35,816 bases of DNA from Desulfohalobiaceae bacterium S24 (GTDB lineage Bacteria > Desulfobacterota > Desulfovibrionia > Desulfovibrionales > Desulfothermaceae): NCBI GenBank assembly GCA_011389765.1, contig JAABTT010000034.1, positions 1 through 35,816 on the forward strand. The letters run 5' to 3'. Position 1 is the first letter of the stretch; every line of letters starts with the position of its first letter. Positions 23,999-31,709 of this stretch are shown here, one piece after another. Below the pieces are notes generated by a model that saw only the letters and a program-made list of their open reading frames with translations, did no database searches and had not been told where the DNA came from. The position numbers were made by a program, and so were the translations under genes.

Positions 23999-26734
23999 AT
24001 GCTCATGCCCAAACAGGACAAACCAGCACCAGACAAGCACAATGAGGCTCCAGCACACGCCCACGCCAAATCAGCCGATGAAGTCCTTCAGGACTTCGGT
24101 GTCGATCCCAAAAACGGACTAAGCCGCCGGGAAGCCGAGCAGCAGTTGGAAAGATACGGCCCAAACAAGCTCAGGCAAGCCAGGACCCGAAGCGCCTGGT
24201 GGATTTTTCTGGATCAGTTCAAGAGCATGGTCATTATTGTTCTGGTCATCGCCGGGTGTATTGCCTTCACCTTCCAGCACTGGGCCGAAGGCCTGGCCAT
24301 CGCGGCCGTGCTCCTGGTCAACGCCGGCATCGGATTTTTCACGGAATATAAAGCCATCAGATCCATGGAGGCTCTCCGGGCCATGGGCGGGGACACCATC
24401 CGCATCCGCCGGGAAGGCGAGGAGCAGGAACTCGAGGTCGAATTCCTGGTGGGGGGCGACATCGTCATCTTTGAAGGCGGTGATCTGGTCCCTGCGGATA
24501 TTCGTTTGATCGAATCGAACAATGTGCGGGTCAATGAATCCGCCCTGACCGGGGAGTCCCTGCCGGTGCGCAAAACGGTAGAAGCGGTGGAAGCGGACGC
24601 CGCCCTGGCCGAGCGGACCTGCATGCTGTACAAAGGGACCACCCTGACAGAGGGATCAGGAGAAGGCTTGGTGGCGGGAACAGGGATGCATACCGAATTG
24701 GGACGCATCTCAGCCCTGGCTGAAACCGCGGAGGAAGAATCGACCCCCCTTCAAAAACGACTTGATCAACTGGGCCGCCGCTTGGCCTGGATCACGCTGA
24801 TCGTTGCCGCGGTCGTTGCGCTGGTGGGTCTGCTGGCCGGACAGGACCCTGGCCGAATGATCGAGACCGCCATCGCCCTGGGAGTAGCGGCTATACCGGA
24901 AGGGCTGCCTATTGTGGCCACCCTGGCCCTGGCCCGGGGCATGCACCTCATGGCCCGGCGCAGCGCCCTTATCAACAAATTGCCTGCGGTGGAGACCCTG
25001 GGGGCGACCAAAATCATCTTTACCGACAAAACCGGAACCCTGACCGAAAACCAGATGACCCTGCACCGGGTCAACACTTTCGCCGGAGACTTTGAACTCG
25101 ATGAGACCTCAGGCACAGTCCAGGGCGAGGGTGGAACGGAAAACCAGTTGCTTCGACGGATTCTCGAAGTGGGTGTTCTGTGCAGCAACGCCTCTCTGCA
25201 GGATCTGGACAAGGACGACATTCCTGATGAAGAGCAGGGTGATCCCACGGAAACGGCCCTGCTGCGAAGCGGCCTCATGTTCGATCTGGATCGCAGCCGT
25301 CTGCTTCGGGAGAAGCCGGAGGAAAAGGAAATCCCTTTTGATCCCGAAGAGATGATGATGGCCACCTATCACCGAAGTTCCCAGGGCTTGGAAATCGCGG
25401 TCAAAGGCGCCCCGAGCCGGGTTCTTAAGGCCTGTACGCACTTTGTCCGGGACTTTGACGGAAATGAATCCTCCCTGGATGAAGAACAGCGCCGCCAATG
25501 GAACGAACAGGCCGAGCATTTGGCTGAAGAGGGGCTCCGGGTTCTGGCACTAGCCGATAAGACAGCCCGGTCTCTGGAAGAGGAGCCGTATAGCGAACTG
25601 CGTTTTCTGGGGCTTATCGGCCTGTTCGATCCGCCGCGACAGGATGTTCGCCAGGCCATTGCCGAGTGTCAAAGCGCCGGGATCAGGGTGGTTATGGTCA
25701 CCGGGGACCAGCCGGCCACGGCCGCGGCTATTGCCCGGCAGACCGGCCTGGTGCAGAACCGCCAGCCCAGGGTCCTTCACGGCCGGGAACTCAAAGATCC
25801 GGCGGATATGATTCCGGAGGAGCGGCAGCGCATACAAGAGACCGATGTTTTTGCCCGGGTCAGCCCGGAGCAGAAACTGAACCTGGTGAAGCTCTTTCAG
25901 GAGGAGCGGCAGACGGTGGCCATGACCGGAGACGGGGTAAACGACGCCCCGGCGCTGAAAAAGGCGGACATCGGGGTGGCCATGGGCCGGCGGGGCACCG
26001 ATGCCGCCCGCCAGGTGGCGGACATGGTTTTGCAAAACGACGCCTTTGCCTCGATTGTCGCGGCCGTCCGGCAGGGCCGGATCATCTTCAGCAATATCCG
26101 CAAGTCGGTGATGTTCATGCTTTGCACCAATGTGGCGGAAGTCATGGCCGTGGCCGCGGCTTCCGCAGCGGGCGGTTTTTCTCATTTTCCTCTTCCGCTC
26201 CTGCCTTTGCAGATCCTGTATCTCAACGTGATTACCGATGTCTTCCCGGCCATTGCCCTGGGCATGGGAGAGGGTGAACCGAACATGATGCAGCGCGAAC
26301 CCAGGCCGCAATCCGAGCCAGTTTTGACCCGGGGCCACTGGAGCGCCGTGGCCGGATGGGCCGTGCTGCTGGCGGGCTCGGTCCTGGGAAGTCTGGCCAT
26401 TGCTTTGTATGTGCTCGATTTCGAGCCCCTGCAGGCCGTGACCGTCTCCTTTCTGACCCTGGGGTTTTCCAAGTTGTGGTTCGTCTACAATCTGCGCAAC
26501 CCGGACACAAGCTTTTTTGAAAACGATATTATTAAAAATCCCTATATCCTGGGATCAATTGGCTTGTGTTCCCTGTTGCTTTTGGCTGCGGTCTTTGTGC
26601 CCGGTCTTTCGGATGTCCTGAAAACCCGGATCCCGGACTGGTCCGGCTGGTTGCTCTTGCTGGGCATGAGCCTGCTGCCCTTTGTGCTTGGGCAGTTGAT
26701 TCTGATGGGACGGAAACGATACGCCGGGAAATAG
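23999..26734 (+). CDS. P-type cation ATPase, SERCA-like P2 (probable Ca2+)
   Basis: A 911-residue ion pump. The N-terminal actuator domain has SALTGESLPV; M4 has PEGLP (E301); the phosphorylated aspartate is D343 in DKTGTLT; the hinge reads TGDGVNDAPALKKADIGVAM. Transport-site residues match SERCA: N711 and E714 in M5 (TNVAEV), and N743, T746 and D747 in M6 (NVITD). This supports Ca2+ as cargo, probably export, though bacterial P2 pumps vary. M6 differs after TD, having VFPAIALG where SERCA has GLPATALG. The first 25 residues are His/Ala-rich and polar. ATG 23999 and ATG 24005 are both possible starts. It stands alone between inverted repeats. Confidence 0.92.
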   Translation: MLMPKQDKPAPDKHNEAPAHAHAKSADEVLQDFGVDPKNGLSRREAEQQLERYGPNKLRQARTRSAWWIFLDQFKSMVIIVLVIAGCIAFTFQHWAEGLAIAAVLLVNAGIGFFTEYKAIRSMEALRAMGGDTIRIRREGEEQELEVEFLVGGDIVIFEGGDLVPADIRLIESNNVRVNESALTGESLPVRKTVEAVEADAALAERTCMLYKGTTLTEGSGEGLVAGTGMHTELGRISALAETAEEESTPLQKRLDQLGRRLAWITLIVAAVVALVGLLAGQDPGRMIETAIALGVAAIPEGLPIVATLALARGMHLMARRSALINKLPAVETLGATKIIFTDKTGTLTENQMTLHRVNTFAGDFELDETSGTVQGEGGTENQLLRRILEVGVLCSNASLQDLDKDDIPDEEQGDPTETALLRSGLMFDLDRSRLLREKPEEKEIPFDPEEMMMATYHRSSQGLEIAVKGAPSRVLKACTHFVRDFDGNESSLDEEQRRQWNEQAEHLAEEGLRVLALADKTARSLEEEPYSELRFLGLIGLFDPPRQDVRQAIAECQSAGIRVVMVTGDQPATAAAIARQTGLVQNRQPRVLHGRELKDPADMIPEERQRIQETDVFARVSPEQKLNLVKLFQEERQTVAMTGDGVNDAPALKKADIGVAMGRRGTDAARQVADMVLQNDAFASIVAAVRQGRIIFSNIRKSVMFMLCTNVAEVMAVAAASAAGGFSHFPLPLLPLQILYLNVITDVFPAIALGMGEGEPNMMQREPRPQSEPVLTRGHWSAVAGWAVLLAGSVLGSLAIALYVLDFEPLQAVTVSFLTLGFSKLWFVYNLRNPDTSFFENDIIKNPYILGSIGLCSLLLLAAVFVPGLSDVLKTRIPDWSGWLLLLGMSLLPFVLGQLILMGRKRYAGK

Positions 26735-26748
26735 CCTGCGCGCTTATA

Positions 26749-26848
26749 GAAATCGAAATCGAAATCGTTATCGAAATCGGGGTCGAAATCGGGGTCGACC
26801 GATATGAAATTTACTATGAACATATCGATTTCGATAGCGATTTCGATT
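26749..26848. repeat. ATCGAA hexamer-arm inverted repeat element
   Basis: Just after the ATPase stop, 6-base ATCGAA/GGTCGAA units run to about 26800. The segment 26757-26779 is complementary to 26826-26848 at 22 of 23 positions across a 46-base loop, so the transcript or single strand could form a long hairpin. There is no T-run after it. The layout (short tandem units, core, reversed arm) matches the GGTTCAC and GCCAATTT elements but the sequence is unrelated. Confidence 0.8.
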
Positions 26849-26930
26849 GAAGTTCTTTCAACGGTGATTTTTAGGGGGGGGATGACTCGTCTCATTGCGT
26901 GATGAGCATTGTCTGTGGAAAGGTGAGAGC

Positions 26931-27329
26931 CTTTAGACTTATCGGTTCATCTCTCGTATGAAACTTGATTTTTCTTACTCCGTCACCCCGGCGTAGGCCG
27001 GGGTCCAGCTTTTTCAGTCTGGATTCCGGCTCCCGGATCGGGGTCCGGGACAGGCCCCGCCGGAATGACGGAGAAGGTGACTCGTTTCTTTTTCGATCAA
27101 ACTGGACGTCTGCGGCCAGCGGCAGGGCTGTCATAGAAAACAAGACGATGTGTTGCTCCGAAGCAGTTGAAGTCATTGTCGAATATGGTTCACGGGTTCA
27201 GGTTCACGGTTCACGGTTTGAAGAGGAAGAAATTGAGAAGTACAAATTTGGTCTACGCAAGGACTTCCTTATTTTCTTAACTATGAACTGTGAACTGTGA
27301 ACCCTCGGGTTGCGGGCTAGCCAGCTTTG
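26931..27329 (+). repeat. Interspersed GGTTCAC-arm repeat, copy F, with insertion
   Basis: Matches copy D over its whole length in reverse orientation: the CTTTAGACTTATCGG end at 26931, arms near 27187-27217 and 27281-27303, and the tail GGGTTGCGGGC at 27307. It is split by about 174 extra bases (26955-27128) that copy D lacks. The tail ends 5 bases before the histidine kinase stop codon. Together with the hexamer element this fills the 600-base gap without a gene (26735-27333). A run of eight G at about 26874 lies between them. Confidence 0.9.
26978..27073. repeat. Nested palindromic repeat inside copy F
   Basis: The ends CTCCGTCACCCCGGCG and CCGGAATGACGGAG form an imperfect inverted repeat around a GC-rich centre with further self-complementary words (CCGGCTCCCGGATCGGGG). 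Elements ending in GTCATTCCGGC-type words are common interspersed palindromes in many bacterial genomes (recalled). It lies within the 174 bases by which copy F exceeds copy D, so it arrived after the host repeat spread. Confidence 0.75.
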
Positions 27330-27333
27330 AAAT

Positions 27334-29037
27334 TTAGGGACCCACTTCCTCCAGGGCCTGCTGCAGGGCTTGTGTTTCAATGGGCTTGGGCAGGTGGCAG
27401 TCGAAACCCTGTCCCAGGAGACGCTCCGCATCCTCATTGAGGGCATAGGCCGTCAGAGCGATGACCGGGATGGCGGGATCGACGCCTGGCGGCGGGTCAT
27501 GCCTGATAATGCGCAGGGCCGCTTCTCCATCCAGATTGGGCATGCGGATATCCATAAGCACCAGATCAAAGCGCTCTTGAGCCAGAGCCTCCAGGGCCTG
27601 CCGGCCGTCTTCGACCAGGACCGCGCTATGGCCGAGCTCCTGGAGCAGCTCCCGGATGTAGATCTGGTTCATCCGGCTGTCTTCAGCCACCAGGATACGC
27701 CGGGGGGTGTAGCTTGTGTGTGCCGCTTCGCGATCAGAATCCGGGCGGGTGTTTTCTGTGTCCACTGCAAAATCCACGGCCACATAAAAGGTGGTGCCCG
27801 CATCCTGGCTGCTGCTAAAGGCGAGATTGCCGTTCATCATCTGAATGTAATGCTTGCAGATGGACAGGCCCAGACCGGAGCCGCCGTATTGATGCTGCGT
27901 CTGTGCATTGCCTTGTTCAAAGGGTTCGAAGAGATGTTTTTGATCTGCTTCCGGTATGCCGATGCCGGTGTCCTCAATGGTAAACAGCAGCGAAGCCCTA
28001 CCGGTTGCAGAGCCCCTGTCCAGGTGGTCTACCGTCACCTCCACACGGCCTTCATTCGTAAACTTCAGGGCATTGCTGATGAGGTTTTCCAGAACCTGCC
28101 GCAGCCGGCAGGCATCCCCGATCAAAGCCTTGGGAATGTCAGGGCTGACCCGGGTCTTGAAATGAATCCCCTTTTCCCTGGCCAGGGTCCGGAGAGGGAA
28201 GAAAGTGGCTTTGAGGCAGTTACGAAGCGAAAAAGGCTCCGGGGAGAGCTGTGCTTTGTCTGATTCGATCCTGGAGATATCAATGATGTCGTTGATGATG
28301 ACCAGGAGATGATCGGCGGATTGCCTGGCCAGATCCAGAAACTTTTTGACGGCCGGCTGGTTGGACTGTTTGTCCGCCAGCTCGAGCATGCCCTTGACTC
28401 CGTTCAGGGGCGTTCGGATCTCGTGGCTCATATTGGCCAGAAATTCGCTCTTGACCCGACTGGCGGCCCTGGCTTCATCCTTGGCTTGAATCAAGTCGGT
28501 GATGTTCGTGATGGTCTGCACCGCTCCGGTGATTGTTTCCTGTCCGATACGAATCGGGGCCGCATGGGTCAAAACATGTAGGGGCTCTTCGCTGTCCTTG
28601 GGATAGAACAGAAATTCCTCTTTGACAATGGTCTCGCCCCGCAGGGCCCGGTACCCCACAAGTTCCTGCACAGGGATTGCGCTGCCGTCCAGGCGCCGCA
28701 TCCTGAAATGCTTGATCCGCTCCTCAGCAGGCAGGGTTTGGACCTCAGGCAGGGAAAAGCCGATCAGCTTCTCAGCCGCTGGATTGAGGTAGGTGATTTC
28801 ATGGCTTTGATTGAAGAGCACAGAGGGAATGGCGGCGGAATGCAAAGCGGCTTGCAGCTCGCCGGCCCGGCGGCGGGCCTTTTCTTCCGCTTTCCGGCAG
28901 GTTTCTGCCTGTCGCCGGAGTTGGACCATGAGTTCGGGAATGTTCGGATACCGGGCCGACAATTCAGGATGGGTTGCAAAAATTTCCCCGATCAGGCCCT
29001 GCAAACTCGCAACAGTGCTTTCCAGTTCATCGGACAT
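27334..29037 (-). CDS. Soluble hybrid histidine kinase (PAS-HisKA-HATPase-REC)
   Basis: A 567-residue cytoplasmic sensor with no membrane segment. An N-terminal helical region (about 1-60) is followed by a PAS domain (about 60-185; [20 protein letters not shown]), HisKA with H205 ([13 protein letters not shown]), the ATPase domain ([25 protein letters not shown]) and a C-terminal receiver with phospho-acceptor D496 ([12 protein letters not shown]), acidic pocket E452/D453 and a KP motif. No output domain, so a separate phosphotransfer or response partner is expected; none is encoded nearby. ATG 29037 (MSDELES) is preferred to ATG 29052 because GGAG lies 8 bases before it. The signal is unknown. 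Confidence 0.93.
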   Translation of the reverse strand: MSDELESTVASLQGLIGEIFATHPELSARYPNIPELMVQLRRQAETCRKAEEKARRRAGELQAALHSAAIPSVLFNQSHEITYLNPAAEKLIGFSLPEVQTLPAEERIKHFRMRRLDGSAIPVQELVGYRALRGETIVKEEFLFYPKDSEEPLHVLTHAAPIRIGQETITGAVQTITNITDLIQAKDEARAASRVKSEFLANMSHEIRTPLNGVKGMLELADKQSNQPAVKKFLDLARQSADHLLVIINDIIDISRIESDKAQLSPEPFSLRNCLKATFFPLRTLAREKGIHFKTRVSPDIPKALIGDACRLRQVLENLISNALKFTNEGRVEVTVDHLDRGSATGRASLLFTIEDTGIGIPEADQKHLFEPFEQGNAQTQHQYGGSGLGLSICKHYIQMMNGNLAFSSSQDAGTTFYVAVDFAVDTENTRPDSDREAAHTSYTPRRILVAEDSRMNQIYIRELLQELGHSAVLVEDGRQALEALAQERFDLVLMDIRMPNLDGEAALRIIRHDPPPGVDPAIPVIALTAYALNEDAERLLGQGFDCHLPKPIETQALQQALEEVGP

Positions 29038-29132
29038 GGCTGTTTTCTCCATGGAGTTAAACGCTTTAATCCGGGAAAATCCGGAAAAAGCGTCAATGCA
29101 GGGTCAATTGTCAAAGAGGGCTCGGCCTGGGC

Positions 29133-31514
29133 CTATCCCCTGATTTGAAGTTCAGCAAAGACCGGGAGATGGTCTGACACGTTTCGGGTTTCCTTGTCCA
29201 TGGGAACCAGAACCCTGATCGGCTGCCAGTGTTGGCTCACAAAAATATGATCCAAACGTAGCACAGGATAGAAAGAAAAAAAAGTCGCTTTGGGATATCC
29301 TGATTTTTGGGCGGGAACCTGCACATCACGCAGCCGTCCGGTCAGATTCCGATAAATCCTTGAGCGGATTCCGGCATTGATGTCTCCGCAAAAAATAAGG
29401 GGCGTCTCGTGGGGCAACCCTCCAAGCCAATCCGGCCCCAGGAGCTTATCCATCTGAAAATTCCGCTCTTTGACCCTGAGCCCCAGGTGAGTATTTACAA
29501 TCCAGACCTCGCCCAGTGGGGATTCGATAAGGGCCAGCATGGCCCCTCGTTGTTCGCTGCCCGGACGGTTGGCATCACCAGGAAGCAGGTCCTGTTTCAT
29601 TTCAAGGATGGGGTAGCGGCTCAAAAGGGCCAGGCCGTATTGTTCCGATCCCGAGGCCTGCACAGGAAAAAAACTGTACTCCATATGCTGATAGTCTGCG
29701 AGGTACCGGGCCTGATCAAGGCCGCTGCTCCGCAGTTTACCGTGATCCACCTCCTGGAGGGCGATGATATCCGCGTCAAAGGCCTGGATGGTTTCAGCGG
29801 TTTTCCGGGGATGTACCTTGCCGTCCATATGCAGGCAGCTGTGAATGTTGTAGCTGAGGACCTTCAGGCTGGTCCGATGCTTCTGCGCGGCTGGTGGGCG
29901 GGAGCTTTGCTTCCCGGTTTGGAGCAATTCCAGGGCATGAGCCCGGAGATCCAGGGGCCGCAGATATTCGCGCTCCTCATAGACCATATTCGGCAGGAGC
30001 ACGAATCCCCGGGTCTCTTCAAAGCCGGGCCCGCCGTGCGCCCCGTTCTCAATGGAAAAAGAAAGTGGGGTCTGATGCACAGACCAGCCTGAGAGCACGA
30101 GATCACCGGCGTTTTCGTGCAAACAGAGTCTTTTGAGATCCGCAGCGGCCTCCTGCAAAAAGGGATGGCCGCTTCCGAGAATCTCGGCCGCATCCCTGTC
30201 CAGGTCAAAAAAGCCATGTCTGTTGCAGGCCGCGACATCCCCGTTATCCTGGAATAAAATCAGGGGGATGTCCGCGCTCTGCACGAGTTCCCGGGCGAAT
30301 TGCCGCCGTTCTTCTCCGGATATCGGAACAGGCAGGTAGACATGCCCCACCGGTCCCATGGTGGTCACGGCAAGCTGATTCACGGCCTGTTTATCTGCTG
30401 CGTGTTTTCGGATCCGGTTCGTGAATTGCAAAAGCAGGTCCCTGGCCCGGAGATAGGCGGTTTCTATCTCGGACTGCAGAAAAAGGGGGTGAGGGGCTGC
30501 AATCAGGCCTTGCCTGACTGCTGTCTCTAAGACGGCCTGTTCCACCGTGCGGCCGGTTTCAGAGCGGTAACTCCTCACGAACTCCTGTCCATGGTCGGAA
30601 TAGACCAACAGGCGATAGGCCCGGCAATCGGAGCGAAGCGCCGTTCGGTAGATGTCTTTGATCACCCCGTCGATTCCCTGGAGGGTCCAGTGGGCGAAGT
30701 GTGAATCCGGACCACGTCGATGGGCCTGCTCGTCGTAGCCCATCAGATTGGCATGAACCACCGGCACCCCCCTGGCCACATCCATTTTGACCCGGAACCG
30801 GATCAATTCCCGGAGCATGATACAGATAAAAACCCGGGTGGGAATGAATTTCAGCTCCTTGGCCAGATTTTTGCCTGAGACAATCCCCCGGAAAAAATCG
30901 CTGCTCGAAAGCAGCATTTCCAGTCCGGCCACGCCGAATATCCGCAAAAACTTCGGTAAGTGGAGCAGGACGAGGAAAAACAGTTTGAAGGGATTGGTGG
31001 AGCGCAGCAGCGATTGCAGGTTCATGGTCTGGGCGCAATACCTGGCTTCCCCGGCCCCGGCTGTATACACATTGGCGTAGGAGCTTCCACCGGACAGCAA
31101 AGGCCGCTCCCCGGAGGCCGTCAACTGTCCGGCAATATGTTCGGCGGCATCCGCGGAATACATGGCGAATCGTTTGTTTTCCTTTCTGTCGATGAATTCA
31201 AAGGCGGGCACGGCGGTTTTCCGGCCGAAAAAGAGCTCTCCCTGTACTGCCGGCGTGGTCGACGGCAGTCCGGAATACAGGGGCCGGAGTGAAAATAAGT
31301 GCTGTTGCATCAGGGCGTTGAGAAAAGGCAGGCTGTAGCTGTTCGAAGCTTTCCGGAACTGGGAATAGGAAAGGCCGTCCACCTGGATCAAGACCACTCC
31401 AGGTTCAACAGCGTCTTCCGGTGAGGAGGGCAAACCCAGAAGACGCAGGGACCATTCGCTTCTGGACAGTCTTTTGCGGAAACCGCGGAAAAAGGTTTGA
31501 ATCCTAGCGATCAA
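29133..31514 (-). CDS. Alkaline-phosphatase-superfamily / EEP fusion protein
   Basis: A 793-residue fusion of two phosphoester-cleaving folds. The N-terminal part (about 35-540) is a type I phosphodiesterase/alkaline-phosphatase-superfamily domain: metal site D46 (VLIQVDGLSYSQF), putative nucleophile T86/T87 (SGLPSTTPAVQGELFFG), ligands in MGYDEQAHRRGPDS and YSDHGQE, and a hydrophobic stretch (LFFLVLLHLPKFLRIFG) that could contact membrane. Residues 550-793 are an endonuclease/exonuclease/phosphatase domain: SYNIHS, ALQEVD, NTHLGL, CGDIN, LDHIF and SDHLPV, all catalytic motifs present. The start is a TTG at 31514, with GGAAG 9 bases upstream; no suitable ATG exists. The substrate may be a lipid, nucleotide or nucleic acid. 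EEP genes near PLD-VTT genes are familiar to me; this fusion is not. Confidence 0.85.
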   Translation of the reverse strand: MIARIQTFFRGFRKRLSRSEWSLRLLGLPSSPEDAVEPGVVLIQVDGLSYSQFRKASNSYSLPFLNALMQQHLFSLRPLYSGLPSTTPAVQGELFFGRKTAVPAFEFIDRKENKRFAMYSADAAEHIAGQLTASGERPLLSGGSSYANVYTAGAGEARYCAQTMNLQSLLRSTNPFKLFFLVLLHLPKFLRIFGVAGLEMLLSSSDFFRGIVSGKNLAKELKFIPTRVFICIMLRELIRFRVKMDVARGVPVVHANLMGYDEQAHRRGPDSHFAHWTLQGIDGVIKDIYRTALRSDCRAYRLLVYSDHGQEFVRSYRSETGRTVEQAVLETAVRQGLIAAPHPLFLQSEIETAYLRARDLLLQFTNRIRKHAADKQAVNQLAVTTMGPVGHVYLPVPISGEERRQFARELVQSADIPLILFQDNGDVAACNRHGFFDLDRDAAEILGSGHPFLQEAAADLKRLCLHENAGDLVLSGWSVHQTPLSFSIENGAHGGPGFEETRGFVLLPNMVYEEREYLRPLDLRAHALELLQTGKQSSRPPAAQKHRTSLKVLSYNIHSCLHMDGKVHPRKTAETIQAFDADIIALQEVDHGKLRSSGLDQARYLADYQHMEYSFFPVQASGSEQYGLALLSRYPILEMKQDLLPGDANRPGSEQRGAMLALIESPLGEVWIVNTHLGLRVKERNFQMDKLLGPDWLGGLPHETPLIFCGDINAGIRSRIYRNLTGRLRDVQVPAQKSGYPKATFFSFYPVLRLDHIFVSQHWQPIRVLVPMDKETRNVSDHLPVFAELQIRG

Positions 31515-31543
31515 GGCTTGGCCTTTTGCTTCCCGGGGGATAT

Positions 31544-31573
31544 GGGATTGAAGATTTAAGATTGAAGATTGAA
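31544..31573. repeat. GATTGAA heptamer tandem repeat
   Basis: About four imperfect copies of a 7-base GATTGAA unit (with one GATTTAA) lie just upstream of the phosphatase/EEP gene. No complementary arm was found nearby. Confidence 0.65.
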
Positions 31574-31628
31574 CATTGCTGAATATAAAAAAATCAAAAA
31601 GTTATAACAAACATATCGAATATTTTTT

Positions 31629-31686
31629 GGGATCAGGTCCCTATCTTCTATTCGGAACAACCGGGTAGTGAAGGGAGCCTGATCCC
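31629..31686. repeat. Inverted repeat downstream of the DegP gene
   Basis: GGGATCAGGTCCCT (31629-31642) pairs with AGGGAGCCTGATCCC (31672-31686) with one bulged base and a 29-base loop. It follows the DegP gene stop, but has no T-run in that direction, so it is not a standard terminator. Confidence 0.6.
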
Positions 31687-31709
31687 TGTTTGCTTTCCAA
31701 GTCCTGCTT

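Noticed and set aside
23595-27329. GGTTCAC repeats considered as a CRISPR array or as a composite transposon
   Set aside because: The units are near-tandem without unique spacers, so not CRISPR. No transposase, target duplication or resistance gene is seen, so a composite transposon cannot be supported.
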